Assembly: GCF_001435995.1 (NCBI RefSeq)
Contig: NZ_AYYQ01000036.1
Span: forward strand, 1-49,078
Reading direction: 5' to 3'
DNA from: Apilactobacillus ozensis DSM 23829 = JCM 17196
GTDB taxonomy: Bacteria > Bacillota > Bacilli > Lactobacillales > Lactobacillaceae
DNA length: 49,078 nucleotides
Shown here: piece after piece, positions 24,279 to 32,336 of the stretch
How the letters are laid out: the number at the start of each line of letters is the position of its first letter
How positions within the stretch are numbered: the stretch's first letter is position 1
Made by a program: the position numbers and the translations under genes
The notes under the pieces: generated by a model
What the model was told of the DNA's origin: nothing
Seen by the model: only the letters and a program-made list of their open reading frames with translations
Database searches by the model: none

Positions 24279-24708
24279 TGTTTTCACCTTCATTCAAAAC
24301 TTGATAAATGGCTTTCCAGGGTAACATCGCACACTTAATTCGTACTGGTAGTTTCACGACTGATTGTAGAGCTATCGCATCGCCTAAGTTTTCAATATCA
24401 TCAATATCTTTTTGCATCATCATTTGAGAAAATTGGTATTCTAAACGCTTAATTTCTGATATTGAACGGCCTAAACAAATTTTATCCATCATTGCGGTAG
24501 CCGCTTTGAAAATCACACAACCATCCGCTTGATAAGCAATTTTACATACTTTGTCATTCGATATTAATACACTTAAAGTTAATTCATCGCCACAAGTGGG
24601 ATTATTTAAACTAATTTGATAAGTGTTTAAACCACTTAGGAGCGAATTGTTATGTGCTTTAATGGCATAGTCCATAATTGTTCGTTGATAAATTTCATTA
24701 ATGTCCAT
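24268..24708 (-). CDS. sufU: SufU, zinc-dependent sulfur acceptor
   Basis: 146 residues of the Gram-positive SufU type. The Zn ligands are present as Cys39 and Asp41 (PTCGDEL), Cys64 (DGCVIFKAA) and Cys126 (RIKCAMLPW). SufU accepts persulfide sulfur from SufS by ligand swap and passes it to the SufBCD scaffold. It overlaps sufS by 11 bases and sufB by 11, so the three are tightly coupled. Slight changes from the common motif (VIFKAATAMM for ISxASAS) do not touch the ligands. Confidence 0.94.
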   Translation of the reverse strand: MDINEIYQRTIMDYAIKAHNNSLLSGLNTYQISLNNPTCGDELTLSVLISNDKVCKIAYQADGCVIFKAATAMMDKICLGRSISEIKRLEYQFSQMMMQKDIDDIENLGDAIALQSVVKLPVRIKCAMLPWKAIYQVLNEGENNAR

Positions 24709-25912
24709 AGGAATTAAAAAACTCCTTTGTTAAATTAATCGCTTCAATAAATCGATCAATTTCATTTTCAGTGTTATAAAAATAAGTGCTGGCCCGCACG
24801 GTTGAATTGGTATGTAAAGCCTTGATTAATGGTTCTGCACAATGATAACCGGCTCGCACCGCAATTCCACGTAAATCAAGAGCTGAGGCTACATCATGAG
24901 CATGAATACCATTAATATTGAAAGTTACAATTCCAGTATCACGAATGGTACTACCATATACAGTTACATCATCTAATTTGGATAAACGATTATAAATTTT
25001 TTGGCCCAGCATCTGACAGTGCTCTTGTACATTTTGCATTCCAACCGAATTTAAATATTCAATCGCAGCGCCTAAACCCAACACTCCCATCACATTAGGA
25101 GTACCTGCTTCAAGCCGAATGGGAATTTGCTGTTGCGTAAAATGTTCACGATCAACACTTAACACCATTTCGCCACCCACTGCTGGTGGTAAAATTTGTT
25201 CTAATAAATCTGGTTTACCATACAAAACTCCAACTCCAGTCGGTGCTAACATTTTATGCCCCGAAAAAACTAACCAATCTGGTTTCAGTTCACTAACATC
25301 AATAGGCATCTCGGGCGCCCATTGTGCTGCATCAATTAAAATTTGTGCATGGTGTTGATGCGCTAGCGTAGTTAATTGTTCAATTGGATTAAGTGTTCCT
25401 AAAACATTGGATACTGCAGCGACTGCCACTAATTTAGTGCTATCATTAATAACTTCAGCAGCTTGATTTATGTTTAATCGACCATCAGTTGTTATTTCAA
25501 TGTAGCGTAAATGCGCCTGCTTTTGTTTAGCAATTCGTTGCCAAGGCAATAAATTACTATGATGTTCACTAATTGCAACTACTATTTCATCACCAGCTTG
25601 AATCTGATTAATAAAGTAACCATTGGCAACTAAATTAATTCCATCAGTTGTACTATTAGTGAATACAATTGATTTATCATTTTGGGCTCCAATAAATTTA
25701 GCAACCGCATGTCGAACGTTTTCATAGGCATCGGTAGTCTTTTGAGCTGCCATATAATTACTACGGTGGACGTTAAAGCTATTATTTACATAATCATTAG
25801 TTAAACGGTCAATGACCATTTGTGGCTTTTGGGTAGTAGCCGCGTTATCTAAATAAATTAAATCGTTATCCTTAAAAAAGGGGAAATCATTGCGAATCTC
25901 ATCATTTAACAT
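24698..25912 (-). CDS. sufS: Cysteine desulfurase SufS
   Basis: 404 residues, PLP-dependent group II desulfurase that takes sulfur from L-cysteine as a persulfide. The PLP lysine is Lys220 in VFSGHKMLAPTGVG, preceded by His118 (SEHHSN), Asp184 and Gln187 (IDAAQ). The persulfide cysteine is Cys358 in RAGYHCAEPL. All key residues are present. It overlaps sufD by 11 bases and sufU by 11. Supplies sulfur for the Fe-S clusters needed by, among others, NrdG, which is encoded upstream in the same run. Confidence 0.96.
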   Translation of the reverse strand: MLNDEIRNDFPFFKDNDLIYLDNAATTQKPQMVIDRLTNDYVNNSFNVHRSNYMAAQKTTDAYENVRHAVAKFIGAQNDKSIVFTNSTTDGINLVANGYFINQIQAGDEIVVAISEHHSNLLPWQRIAKQKQAHLRYIEITTDGRLNINQAAEVINDSTKLVAVAAVSNVLGTLNPIEQLTTLAHQHHAQILIDAAQWAPEMPIDVSELKPDWLVFSGHKMLAPTGVGVLYGKPDLLEQILPPAVGGEMVLSVDREHFTQQQIPIRLEAGTPNVMGVLGLGAAIEYLNSVGMQNVQEHCQMLGQKIYNRLSKLDDVTVYGSTIRDTGIVTFNINGIHAHDVASALDLRGIAVRAGYHCAEPLIKALHTNSTVRASTYFYNTENEIDRFIEAINLTKEFFNSYGH

Positions 25913-27065
25913 TAAAACGCGCCTCCAATTTAGCTAACATTTGATGTCGCATTTGCTTGTTAGGAAAAGAATCGATTAATGGTAATAAAAAGCCGCGTGT
26001 TAATAACAACTTTGCTTGGCGTAGGGGAATTCCGCGACTATTAAGATAATACAATTGGTCAGCATTCACTTTCCCTACGCTAGCTGCATGTCCAGCCACT
26101 ACATCGTAATTATCAATTAGTAAAACCGGATCAACTTGACCTTGACTAGTGCTGTCTAAAGTTAACAAACGACTAGCTTGGTCGGAATAAGCCCCATAAC
26201 CAGTTTTTGAAATAACTCCATTAGTATGAAAATTAGTCTTAGCTTGATTAGCTACAATTCCACGTTCTTGAATTTCACCATGAGTGTTACGACCATTATT
26301 GACAATTTCAGCATTAATAGTTTGTTGTTGGCTATCAACACCTAAACTAATAACGTTTAGATAGCCTTCACTTTGTTCACCATCAAGGTTAAAACTACTA
26401 TCATAAAGTGTATTATTAGAATTAAAAATACCCACAAAGATTTTTAGTGAAGCATTGCGCGCAAGGTAAGCATTTAATACCCGATGATGATAATCACTGT
26501 TGGCGTTGCTATCATCAAAATATTTCACATGCGCATTATCACCTAGTAAAACCTCAACCATTAAACAATCTTTAGTATTTGAACTAGTCTTGTCGTTAAA
26601 AGTAAAGGTTACCTCTGCATTAGCCCCCACAATAATTAATAAATGTTTTTCAACCTGCTGATGATTAATTAATGTTGAAAGATTAACTGGTTCTTCACAC
26701 ACTACATTGGATGGTATAAAAATAAATGCTCCTGAATTTAAATAAGCTAAATGGCGTGCGTTTAAAGCATTCTCACGCCATGGAATGGCTTTTTCCATTA
26801 AATTTTCTTGGATAAAAGTGGGGTATTGTTGAGCAGCAGCTAATAAATCCATCATAATAACTCCACTCGCTTTTAAGCTGGTTGATGCTAAATTATCATA
26901 ATTAACGTTAGTAGCATTTAATTTAGGATTTGGAATTTGATATGGTCGTTGTTGAGCATTTAAAGGTAGCGATTGGTAAATTTCACTTGCTACCTGACGT
27001 TTTGCCATCAGCCAGGCGGGTTCACCATGACTTTTGGAAAATTGTTCAATTGTTAATTCGGTCAT
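25902..27065 (-). CDS. sufD: Fe-S cluster assembly protein SufD
   Basis: 387 residues, the SufB paralogue of the SufBC2D complex. Recognisable parts are GEPAWLMAKRQVASEIYQSLP at the front, the beta-helix core (VNYDNLAS...), and the C-terminal GHAASVGKVNADQLYYLNSRGIPLRQAKLLLTRGFL, which mirrors SufB. It begins one base into the sufC stop (TAATG junction) and overlaps sufS by 11 bases, so translation is coupled. Confidence 0.95.
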   Translation of the reverse strand: MTELTIEQFSKSHGEPAWLMAKRQVASEIYQSLPLNAQQRPYQIPNPKLNATNVNYDNLASTSLKASGVIMMDLLAAAQQYPTFIQENLMEKAIPWRENALNARHLAYLNSGAFIFIPSNVVCEEPVNLSTLINHQQVEKHLLIIVGANAEVTFTFNDKTSSNTKDCLMVEVLLGDNAHVKYFDDSNANSDYHHRVLNAYLARNASLKIFVGIFNSNNTLYDSSFNLDGEQSEGYLNVISLGVDSQQQTINAEIVNNGRNTHGEIQERGIVANQAKTNFHTNGVISKTGYGAYSDQASRLLTLDSTSQGQVDPVLLIDNYDVVAGHAASVGKVNADQLYYLNSRGIPLRQAKLLLTRGFLLPLIDSFPNKQMRHQMLAKLEARFNVK

Positions 27066-27838
27066 TATTCATCCACCAACTTAATGTCTAGGCCTAACTT
27101 GTCACGCAATTGTGCATAACCACCTTTTTCCAAGCTTTCAGCCAAATCCATCCCACCACTTGCCACAACTTTACCATCCATCATCACATGGACTACATCT
27201 GGTTTAACATACCTTAAGATACGATCATAGTGAGTAATTATCAAAGAACTAAAATGAGCACCACGCATCGTATTAATGCCCTTTGAAACCACTTTAAGGG
27301 CGTCAATATCTAATCCTGAATCAATTTCATCCAGAATCGCTAACTGTGGTTTAATCATCATCATTTGTAGAATTTCGTTTCGTTTTTTTTCACCACCAGA
27401 AAAACCTTCGTTCAAGTAGCGACTGGTGCAATCAGATTTAATATCCAATACATCCATATCATGTTCTAAAGACTTCATAAATTCTAAGACACTTGGTTGT
27501 TCATCATTTGGTCGCATAGCATTTACAGCTGCGCGGATAAAGTCAGCATTTTTAATCCCAGGAATTTCAGTTGGATACTGCATTGCTAAAAATATTCCTA
27601 AACGAGCACGTTCATCAGTTGATAGTTCAGCTAAATCAGTCCCATTAAATTTAATCTGACCTTGTGTAATTTCATATTTATTAGAATTCATAATAGTTTG
27701 TGATAAAGTTGATTTACCCGTTCCGTTCGGTCCCATAATAACGTGAATCTCACCATCTGGGATTACTAAATTTAAACCCTTAACAACTTCTTGATTAGTT
27801 TCAATTATTTTTACATGTAAATTTGTAATTTTAAGCAA
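27065..27838 (-). CDS. sufC: Fe-S cluster assembly ATPase SufC
   Basis: 257 residues, an ABC-type ATPase that drives conformational change in SufBC2D. Walker A is GPNGTGKSTLSQ, signature NEGFSGGEKKRNEILQMM, Walker B LAILDEIDSGLDIDAL, and the switch His in LIITHYDRIL, all typical of SufC. The start is TTG 27838 with AGGAGG eight bases upstream. Only 18 bases, with no hairpin, separate it from the nrdG stop, so suf genes appear to be read from the same message as nrdDG. Confidence 0.96.
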   Translation of the reverse strand: MLKITNLHVKIIETNQEVVKGLNLVIPDGEIHVIMGPNGTGKSTLSQTIMNSNKYEITQGQIKFNGTDLAELSTDERARLGIFLAMQYPTEIPGIKNADFIRAAVNAMRPNDEQPSVLEFMKSLEHDMDVLDIKSDCTSRYLNEGFSGGEKKRNEILQMMMIKPQLAILDEIDSGLDIDALKVVSKGINTMRGAHFSSLIITHYDRILRYVKPDVVHVMMDGKVVASGGMDLAESLEKGGYAQLRDKLGLDIKLVDE

Positions 27839-27856
27839 TGAGCATTCCTCCTAATC

Positions 27857-28438
27857 CTAATGTACCAATCGATCCCAAATAACCACCTTATTTTGTTGTA
27901 GTGATTCTGGAACTTCGATAATACGCTGATTGGAACTACCACGAAATTGTAAAGTTAAATCTTTTTTATCTTCTAAAAATCGACCATCTACTAAAATATC
28001 AATTAAAGATAAAAGTTTTAATTTATCATATGATTCTTGCATTAATTCTTCCCATTTATAACCTGTCCAAGACCAAATATCTTTATCATGTCCAAATTCT
28101 TTACGAACTCTTTGGCACAATTTAATACATACTTGTGTATTTAAAAAAGGTTCTCCGCCTAACAAAGTTAAGCCTTGTACATATGGTTTACGCATATCTT
28201 CAATGATTTGGTCTTCTAATGCTTGTGTATATGGCTGACCATAATGGAAATTTTGGGCAGCAACGTTATAACAACCAGGACAATGGAACAAACACCCGCT
28301 CACATATAAGCTACAACGCACTCCTTCACCATCAACAAAGTTAAAAGCTTTATAATCAGCAACATACTGTAAGCTTAAATCTTTAGCCATCCATTCTTTG
28401 GGTGTCGGATTGTTTGGCTTTCTCATATTGTGCGACAT
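27857..28438 (-). CDS. nrdG: Anaerobic ribonucleotide reductase activating protein NrdG
   Basis: 193 residues, radical-SAM activase that generates the glycyl radical on NrdD. The 4Fe-4S motif C-x3-C-x2-C is Cys49, Cys53, Cys56 in SGCLFHCPGCYN, and the SAM/GGE motif is TLLGGEPFLN. ATG 28438 has AAAGGGA nine bases upstream and lies 56 bases inside nrdD. Downstream ATGs (28426, 28390) would cut conserved PKEW..DLSLQYVADYK residues. The enzyme needs an Fe-S cluster, which fits with the suf genes that follow it. Confidence 0.95.
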   Translation of the reverse strand: MSHNMRKPNNPTPKEWMAKDLSLQYVADYKAFNFVDGEGVRCSLYVSGCLFHCPGCYNVAAQNFHYGQPYTQALEDQIIEDMRKPYVQGLTLLGGEPFLNTQVCIKLCQRVRKEFGHDKDIWSWTGYKWEELMQESYDKLKLLSLIDILVDGRFLEDKKDLTLQFRGSSNQRIIEVPESLQQNKVVIWDRLVH

Positions 28439-30560
28439 TTTGTACCATCCCTTTTGTCATATTTTTAACTCGTGCTGAAATTTCTTCATGTCGACCATGA
28501 ACCATTGGACGTGCTTGTGGATTTCCTAGATAGCCACAAGTTCTTTTAACCACATCACAATATTTAGGATTATGATTGCCACATTGTGGACATTCAAAGC
28601 CACGCGCAGTAGGTTTAAAATCACCTTTGAAACCGCATTTAAAACATTGGTCAATTGATGTGTTAGTTCCTAAATATCCCACATGGTCATAAGCCCAATC
28701 CCAAACTGCTTCTAATGCTTTAGGGTTTTGTTTCAAATTAGGATACTCACAATAATGAATAAAACCAGCTGAAGCGTAATGTGGATATTCTTCTTCAAAC
28801 GATAACTTTTCAAATGGAGTCGGATTTTTACGCACATCATAATGAAAACTATTGGTATAGTATTCTTTATCAGTAATATCAGTAACTTTGCCAAACTTTT
28901 TGATGTCATCCTGGCAAAAAGTATCCGTTAATGACTCGGCAGGGGTTGAGTATAAACTATAGTGATAACCACTTTCTTTTGACCAAACTGCACAAAGTTC
29001 ATTTAAACGTTTAACAATTTCAACCGTAAAGGCATGTGCTTGTTCATTGTGTTCCCAATCTGGACCAAAGAAACTAGTTCCAACTTCATACAAGCCGATA
29101 TATCCAACTGATACCGTAGCACGTTCGTTTTTAAATAATTCATCTACACTATCATCATCATTTAAACGTTTTCCAAATGCCCCATATTTATAAAGTAAGG
29201 GCGCATTATATGGTTTGGCTTCTTTACAACGTTCAATTCGATATGCTAAAGCTTGATGGATAATATTCATTTTGTCATTAAAAATCGTCCAAAACTGTTC
29301 TACATTACCTTTGGCATATAAAGCAATTCTGGGTAAATTAACTGTAACTACCCCTAAATTCATTCGACCAGCATTAACTTCATTCCCTTGTTCATCAGTC
29401 CATTTTGGTAAAAATGAACGACAACCCATAGGTGCTTTAAAATTACCTGTGATGTCTGATAAAACATCGTAATTCAAAATATCCGGATACATACGCTTAG
29501 TAGCACAATCAATCGCTAGTTTCTTAACATCATAATTAGGGTCACTAGGAGCTAAATTTAGACCACGCTTTAAAGCGAAAGTTAATTTAGGAAAAATAGC
29601 AGTACGACGTTCTACGCCCAAACCTTTGATTCGAATCTTAAAGATGTCTTTTTGAATTTCTTTTTCAAACCAATTCGTCCCTAAACCGAAGCTCACCGTT
29701 GTAAATGGAGTTTGACCTTGTGATGAGTATAAAGTATTTATTTCATATTCAAGGGCTTGCATGGCATCGTAAATATCTTTACGTGTACGGTCTAATGCGT
29801 ATTCTGCTTGTTTGGATTCTGGAATCCACTGTTTAGCAGTAGCTAAGTGTTTCTCGTAATTCAACTTAGCAAATGGTGCTAGAACTTCATCAGCGCGGTC
29901 GAAAGAAATTCCACCGTATTGCAAGGAGGCAACATTAGCAATAATTTGTGCAACTTGAGCGGTTGCCGTTTGAATAGATTTAGGGGATGATACTTGAGCA
30001 TTTCCAATTTTGAAACCATTATTCAGCATATTTTTAAAATCAACTAAACAGCAATTAGTTTCAGGTGTAGCCGGTGAATAATCCAAATCATGCCAATGAA
30101 TATCACCACGCAAATGTGCCTTGGCAACTAACGATGGCAACATTTTTAGTCCTATCGCCTTACTAGAGCGCCCTGCTTGTAAATCACGTTGTGTATTAAA
30201 AACTTTGCTATCTTTGTTAGCATTTTCATGGACAACACGCGAGTTACGATCAAACAATTGTTTAATATTATCTTCAATGTCAGTAGCTTTGGCCCAGATA
30301 CTGTCATCTTTCTTCTTAACAGCTTGATATTGTGATAGCGCTGTTAATAAATTATTGTCTGTTAAATAGTTTTCGATTATCCGACGAATAGTCTTAACAT
30401 TAATTTCATTATTAATAACTTGTTCAAAAATAGCTTTGTAAATGGCTTCAACATGGTCTTGAGATAAGTTTAATTGTTCAAAAATATAATTTAATTTATA
30501 TATGTAAAATGGTGTTTTTTGGTTATTCAGTTTAATAACCTGAATCTTTTTGTTTTTCAA
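28383..30560 (-). CDS. nrdD: Anaerobic (class III) ribonucleoside-triphosphate reductase
   Basis: 725 residues. An N-terminal ATP-cone (residues ~1-95) is followed by the ten-stranded barrel. The C-terminal zinc site is CFKCGFKGDF...FECPQC, and the radical glycine is ~Gly676 in KRTCGYLGNPQ. It makes dNTPs under anoxia with formate as reductant. The start is a TTG at 30560 with only a weak GAAAGAAG site; no better start was found. Promoter TTGTTC-17-TACAAT (30606-30634) is overlapped by two NrdR-like boxes. The last ~35 residues after the glycine loop are longer than I expect and hydrophilic. Confidence 0.95.
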   Translation of the reverse strand: MKNKKIQVIKLNNQKTPFYIYKLNYIFEQLNLSQDHVEAIYKAIFEQVINNEINVKTIRRIIENYLTDNNLLTALSQYQAVKKKDDSIWAKATDIEDNIKQLFDRNSRVVHENANKDSKVFNTQRDLQAGRSSKAIGLKMLPSLVAKAHLRGDIHWHDLDYSPATPETNCCLVDFKNMLNNGFKIGNAQVSSPKSIQTATAQVAQIIANVASLQYGGISFDRADEVLAPFAKLNYEKHLATAKQWIPESKQAEYALDRTRKDIYDAMQALEYEINTLYSSQGQTPFTTVSFGLGTNWFEKEIQKDIFKIRIKGLGVERRTAIFPKLTFALKRGLNLAPSDPNYDVKKLAIDCATKRMYPDILNYDVLSDITGNFKAPMGCRSFLPKWTDEQGNEVNAGRMNLGVVTVNLPRIALYAKGNVEQFWTIFNDKMNIIHQALAYRIERCKEAKPYNAPLLYKYGAFGKRLNDDDSVDELFKNERATVSVGYIGLYEVGTSFFGPDWEHNEQAHAFTVEIVKRLNELCAVWSKESGYHYSLYSTPAESLTDTFCQDDIKKFGKVTDITDKEYYTNSFHYDVRKNPTPFEKLSFEEEYPHYASAGFIHYCEYPNLKQNPKALEAVWDWAYDHVGYLGTNTSIDQCFKCGFKGDFKPTARGFECPQCGNHNPKYCDVVKRTCGYLGNPQARPMVHGRHEEISARVKNMTKGMVQNVAQYEKAKQSDTQRMDG

Positions 30561-30581
30561 ATGGAGTCGCTTCTTTCTGAA

Positions 30582-30634
30582 TCAATATATATTGTGCAAT
30601 TAAAAATTGTAGCACCCATATATTGTATGAACAA
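30582..30634 (-). promoter_or_regulatory. nrdD promoter with two NrdR-like boxes
   Basis: TCAATATATATTGTGC (30582-30597) matches the 16-base NrdR box (ACACWATATVTWGTGT) at about 13 positions, and CACCCATATATTGTAT (30613-30628) at about 11. They start exactly 31 bp apart, the three-turn spacing typical of NrdR. The -35 (30629-30634) and -10 (30606-30611) are separated by 17 bp, and box two fills that spacer. No nrdR gene is in the window. Confidence 0.75.
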
Positions 30635-30680
30635 GACTTGACTTTAGAAAAACTTAAGATTTTATTCGGAAATAATAAAT

Positions 30681-30717
30681 AAAAAGACTAGCAATTATAA
30701 GCATTGCTAGTCTTTTT
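30681..30717. terminator. Strong hairpin terminator upstream of nrdD
   Basis: Perfect 15-bp stem AAAAAGACTAGCAAT (30681-30695) with its inverse at 30703-30717, loop of seven. On the minus strand it would end the transcript of the 55-residue gene before the nrdD promoter. Confidence 0.8.
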
Positions 30718-30822
30718 GAATGTAATTTTTAAGGTTATAGATTTATTGGTTTTGGTGTAAAAATGAATACATATTTGAAACTTTGGGAGGTTTAATATAA
30801 ACGTCTTTGCTTAATTTTTAAT

Positions 30823-30848
30823 ATAGAAATCAACAATTTGATTTCTAT
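30823..30848. repeat. Perfect 11-bp hairpin in an otherwise empty stretch
   Basis: ATAGAAATCAA (30823-30833), loop CAAT, and its exact inverse at 30838-30848, with no strong T run. It lies in 30718-30937, where I see no gene. It could be an RNA processing or stability hairpin downstream of the 55-residue gene. Confidence 0.45.
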
Positions 30849-30937
30849 AAATAATGTTAGGTAAACGACTAATTTCATATAATTTTAAAAATATAATTAA
30901 CCATCTCCAGACATGCTATAAAGTGAGTCACACCTCG

Positions 30938-31105
30938 TTAGATTGGACTATCTCCAACAAAAGTTGAACGTGGATTGTAGTATTCACTGTAACCATTGGT
31001 TTTCACAAATACACTACCGCGTCCATCTCTGTAAATGCCGGTCGGAAGATTAATCTTTTCTGAAATAAATCGTGAAAGATTAATTGATTTACTAGTTTGT
31101 TTCAT
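30938..31105 (-). CDS. Orphan 55-residue protein of unknown function
   Basis: An ATG at 31105 with a strong AGGAGGAG ribosome site opens a 55-codon frame ending at TAA 30938-30940. The product is basic at the front (MKQTSKSINLSRFI) and rich in Gly, Tyr, Ser and Pro behind it (GIYRDGRGSVFVKTNGY, EYYNPRST), with no membrane span or signal peptide. A TATAAT lies at 31139-31144 (minus). The leader around the ribosome site matches that of the secreted-protein gene at 7766-8287. It is divergent from the four-gene small-protein array. It shares a YYNP tetrapeptide with the first of those proteins, which may be chance. I do not recognise the family. Confidence 0.6.
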   Translation of the reverse strand: MKQTSKSINLSRFISEKINLPTGIYRDGRGSVFVKTNGYSEYYNPRSTFVGDSPI

Positions 31106-31292
31106 AATAATCTCCTCCTAACAATTAAGATTATTATCATTATATTCTAATTTTAATTTAATGAAAGCTTTTTATGAATCTTTTTTAAATTTATTTTTTT
31201 AGCATTAAAAAATAATTAGCTTAACGGCTTTACGTAGTACAGTAATAGTTTAAATGTATATACAATTTATTTCTTAATTATTACTAATTTGA

Positions 31293-31298
31293 TATAAT
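31293..31298 (+). promoter_or_regulatory. -10 element of the small-protein array
   Basis: TATAAT at 31293-31298; the -35 region is poor (TTCTTA 31271-31276, 16-bp spacing). About 45 bases lie between the -10 and the first ATG. Confidence 0.5.
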
Positions 31299-31346
31299 TC
31301 ATGCATTAAGAATAAGAAACTAAAAATGATAAGTACAGGAGTATTT

Positions 31347-31562
31347 ATGAAACTTGTCTGTTTTAAAAATTATAAATTTTATTATAATCCACAATATTCA
31401 AATTATTTTATCAATGAAGATAGCTTAACGTTTTTTGCTTCCGAATATGAAGTTAGAATTCATATAAGTATTCATAAGGGTAAAATATTATTTAGACCTC
31501 GGTATGGTGTAACGTTACAAAGAATTAATTCTAAAGTTTACACTGTAATTGCAAATATTTGA
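31347..31562 (+). CDS. Small paralogue 1 of a four-gene tandem array
   Basis: 71 residues from ATG 31347, five bases after AGGAG; the ATG at 31326 lies before that site. The protein starts MKLVCFKNYKFYYNP, then has alternating hydrophobic residues that suggest beta strands (YEVRIHISIHKGKILFRPRYGV), and ends KVYTVIANI. It shares with the next three genes the order: short basic start, Y-x-F-Y-Y-(D/N), a central strand pair, a K-(I/L)-x-F strand and a final Y-x-(I/V) strand. No signal, membrane span or catalytic motif. Function unknown. Confidence 0.7.
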   Translation: MKLVCFKNYKFYYNPQYSNYFINEDSLTFFASEYEVRIHISIHKGKILFRPRYGVTLQRINSKVYTVIANI

Positions 31563-31574
31563 TGGAGAAGAAAT

Positions 31575-31814
31575 ATGAAAAATACGATTAGATTCAATCA
31601 GTTTGATTTTTATTATGATAATTTAAAAACACCTATCGTAACAAACAAAGATAAGAGTGTTTTATTGTTTCTAGACGAAGATTACTCTGATGTACTCGTA
31701 AAAATTACATTTAATGACCAGCAATTGCTATTTACTATTACTGAAAATATAGATTTTCAAAAATTGAAAATTTCAAAATTATCAAAATTAGAGTATGAAA
31801 TTCGCTCATGCTAA
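31575..31814 (+). CDS. Small paralogue 2 of a four-gene tandem array
   Basis: 79 residues, 12 bases after the previous stop, with GGAGAAG before the ATG. It starts MKNTIRFNQFDFYYDN, has a strand pair around SVLLFLDEDYSDVLVKITFN, then QLLFTITENIDFQ, and ends KLEYEIRSC. It fits the array pattern (F-x-F-Y-Y-D, central strands, final Y-x-I). Acidic in the middle, unlike paralogue 1. Divergence between copies is high, so the duplication is old or selection drives change. Confidence 0.7.
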   Translation: MKNTIRFNQFDFYYDNLKTPIVTNKDKSVLLFLDEDYSDVLVKITFNDQQLLFTITENIDFQKLKISKLSKLEYEIRSC

Positions 31815-31826
31815 GGAGAATGTACG

Positions 31827-32045
31827 ATGAAAGTGGCAAAAATCAATAAATATCAGTTCAAATATGACGATGGGAATATGTTTTGCTTTGAAGATAGTGA
31901 TAATAATAAAATTGCATTCATTAATGGATCTGAAATTCAACTTGTTATAGATATAAATAACAATCGTCTAACATTTCACCCAAGTCAAAGCGTTAATATT
32001 TACGAATTAGATGAGTATACTTATAAAATTGAATCTTTCTTTTAA
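31827..32045 (+). CDS. Small paralogue 3 of a four-gene tandem array
   Basis: 72 residues, 12 bases after the previous stop, with AAGGAG before the ATG. It starts MKVAKINKYQFKYDDGN, continues with NNKIAFINGSEIQLVIDINNNRLTFHPSQSVNIYE and ends TYKIESFF. It is the shortest member, with the same Y-x-F-x-Y-D opening and the (R/K)-(L/I)-x-F strand followed by NI. No known domain recognised. Confidence 0.7.
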   Translation: MKVAKINKYQFKYDDGNMFCFEDSDNNKIAFINGSEIQLVIDINNNRLTFHPSQSVNIYELDEYTYKIESFF

Positions 32046-32056
32046 GGGGAAAACTT

Positions 32057-32302
32057 ATGAAAAAAACAATTTTAAAAAATTATATCTTTTATTACGATGA
32101 TGAAATGACATACTTTTATGATTCAAGATATAATAACGTCCTATTCGTTAAAATATTTGATAGAAAAAATAAAGTAATAAACTATGATGGCGCTCAGTTA
32201 ATAGTTTATTTTAATGACAATTCTATAAAATTCAATTCCCTTTGGAATGTAAATATTATTCAAAAAAACAGCGGAACCTATGTTCTAAAACCAGAAAACT
32301 AA
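32057..32302 (+). CDS. Small paralogue 4 of a four-gene tandem array
   Basis: 81 residues, 11 bases after the previous stop, with AAGGGGA before the ATG. It starts MKKTILKNYIFYYDDEM and has a longer insert (FDRKNKVINYDG) before the QLIVYFNDNSIKFNSLWNVNI strands; it ends TYVLKPEN. The array then runs into a bidirectional terminator, so the four genes form one operon. The function is unknown; possibilities such as immunity, antitoxin or phage-defence proteins are speculation without a recognised partner. Confidence 0.7.
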   Translation: MKKTILKNYIFYYDDEMTYFYDSRYNNVLFVKIFDRKNKVINYDGAQLIVYFNDNSIKFNSLWNVNIIQKNSGTYVLKPEN

Positions 32303-32336
32303 TATATTACAAATTCTAAAATATAAGTTCATAAAT

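Noticed and set aside
30718-30937. Further small gene between the 30681 terminator and the 55-residue gene
   Set aside because: Only a ten-codon frame (ATG 30763) was found on the plus strand and it stops at once; no ribosome-site-linked frame was seen.
31326-31346. Longer start of the first array protein at ATG 31326
   Set aside because: It lies before the AGGAG site that serves ATG 31347, and only the latter aligns with the starts of the other three copies.
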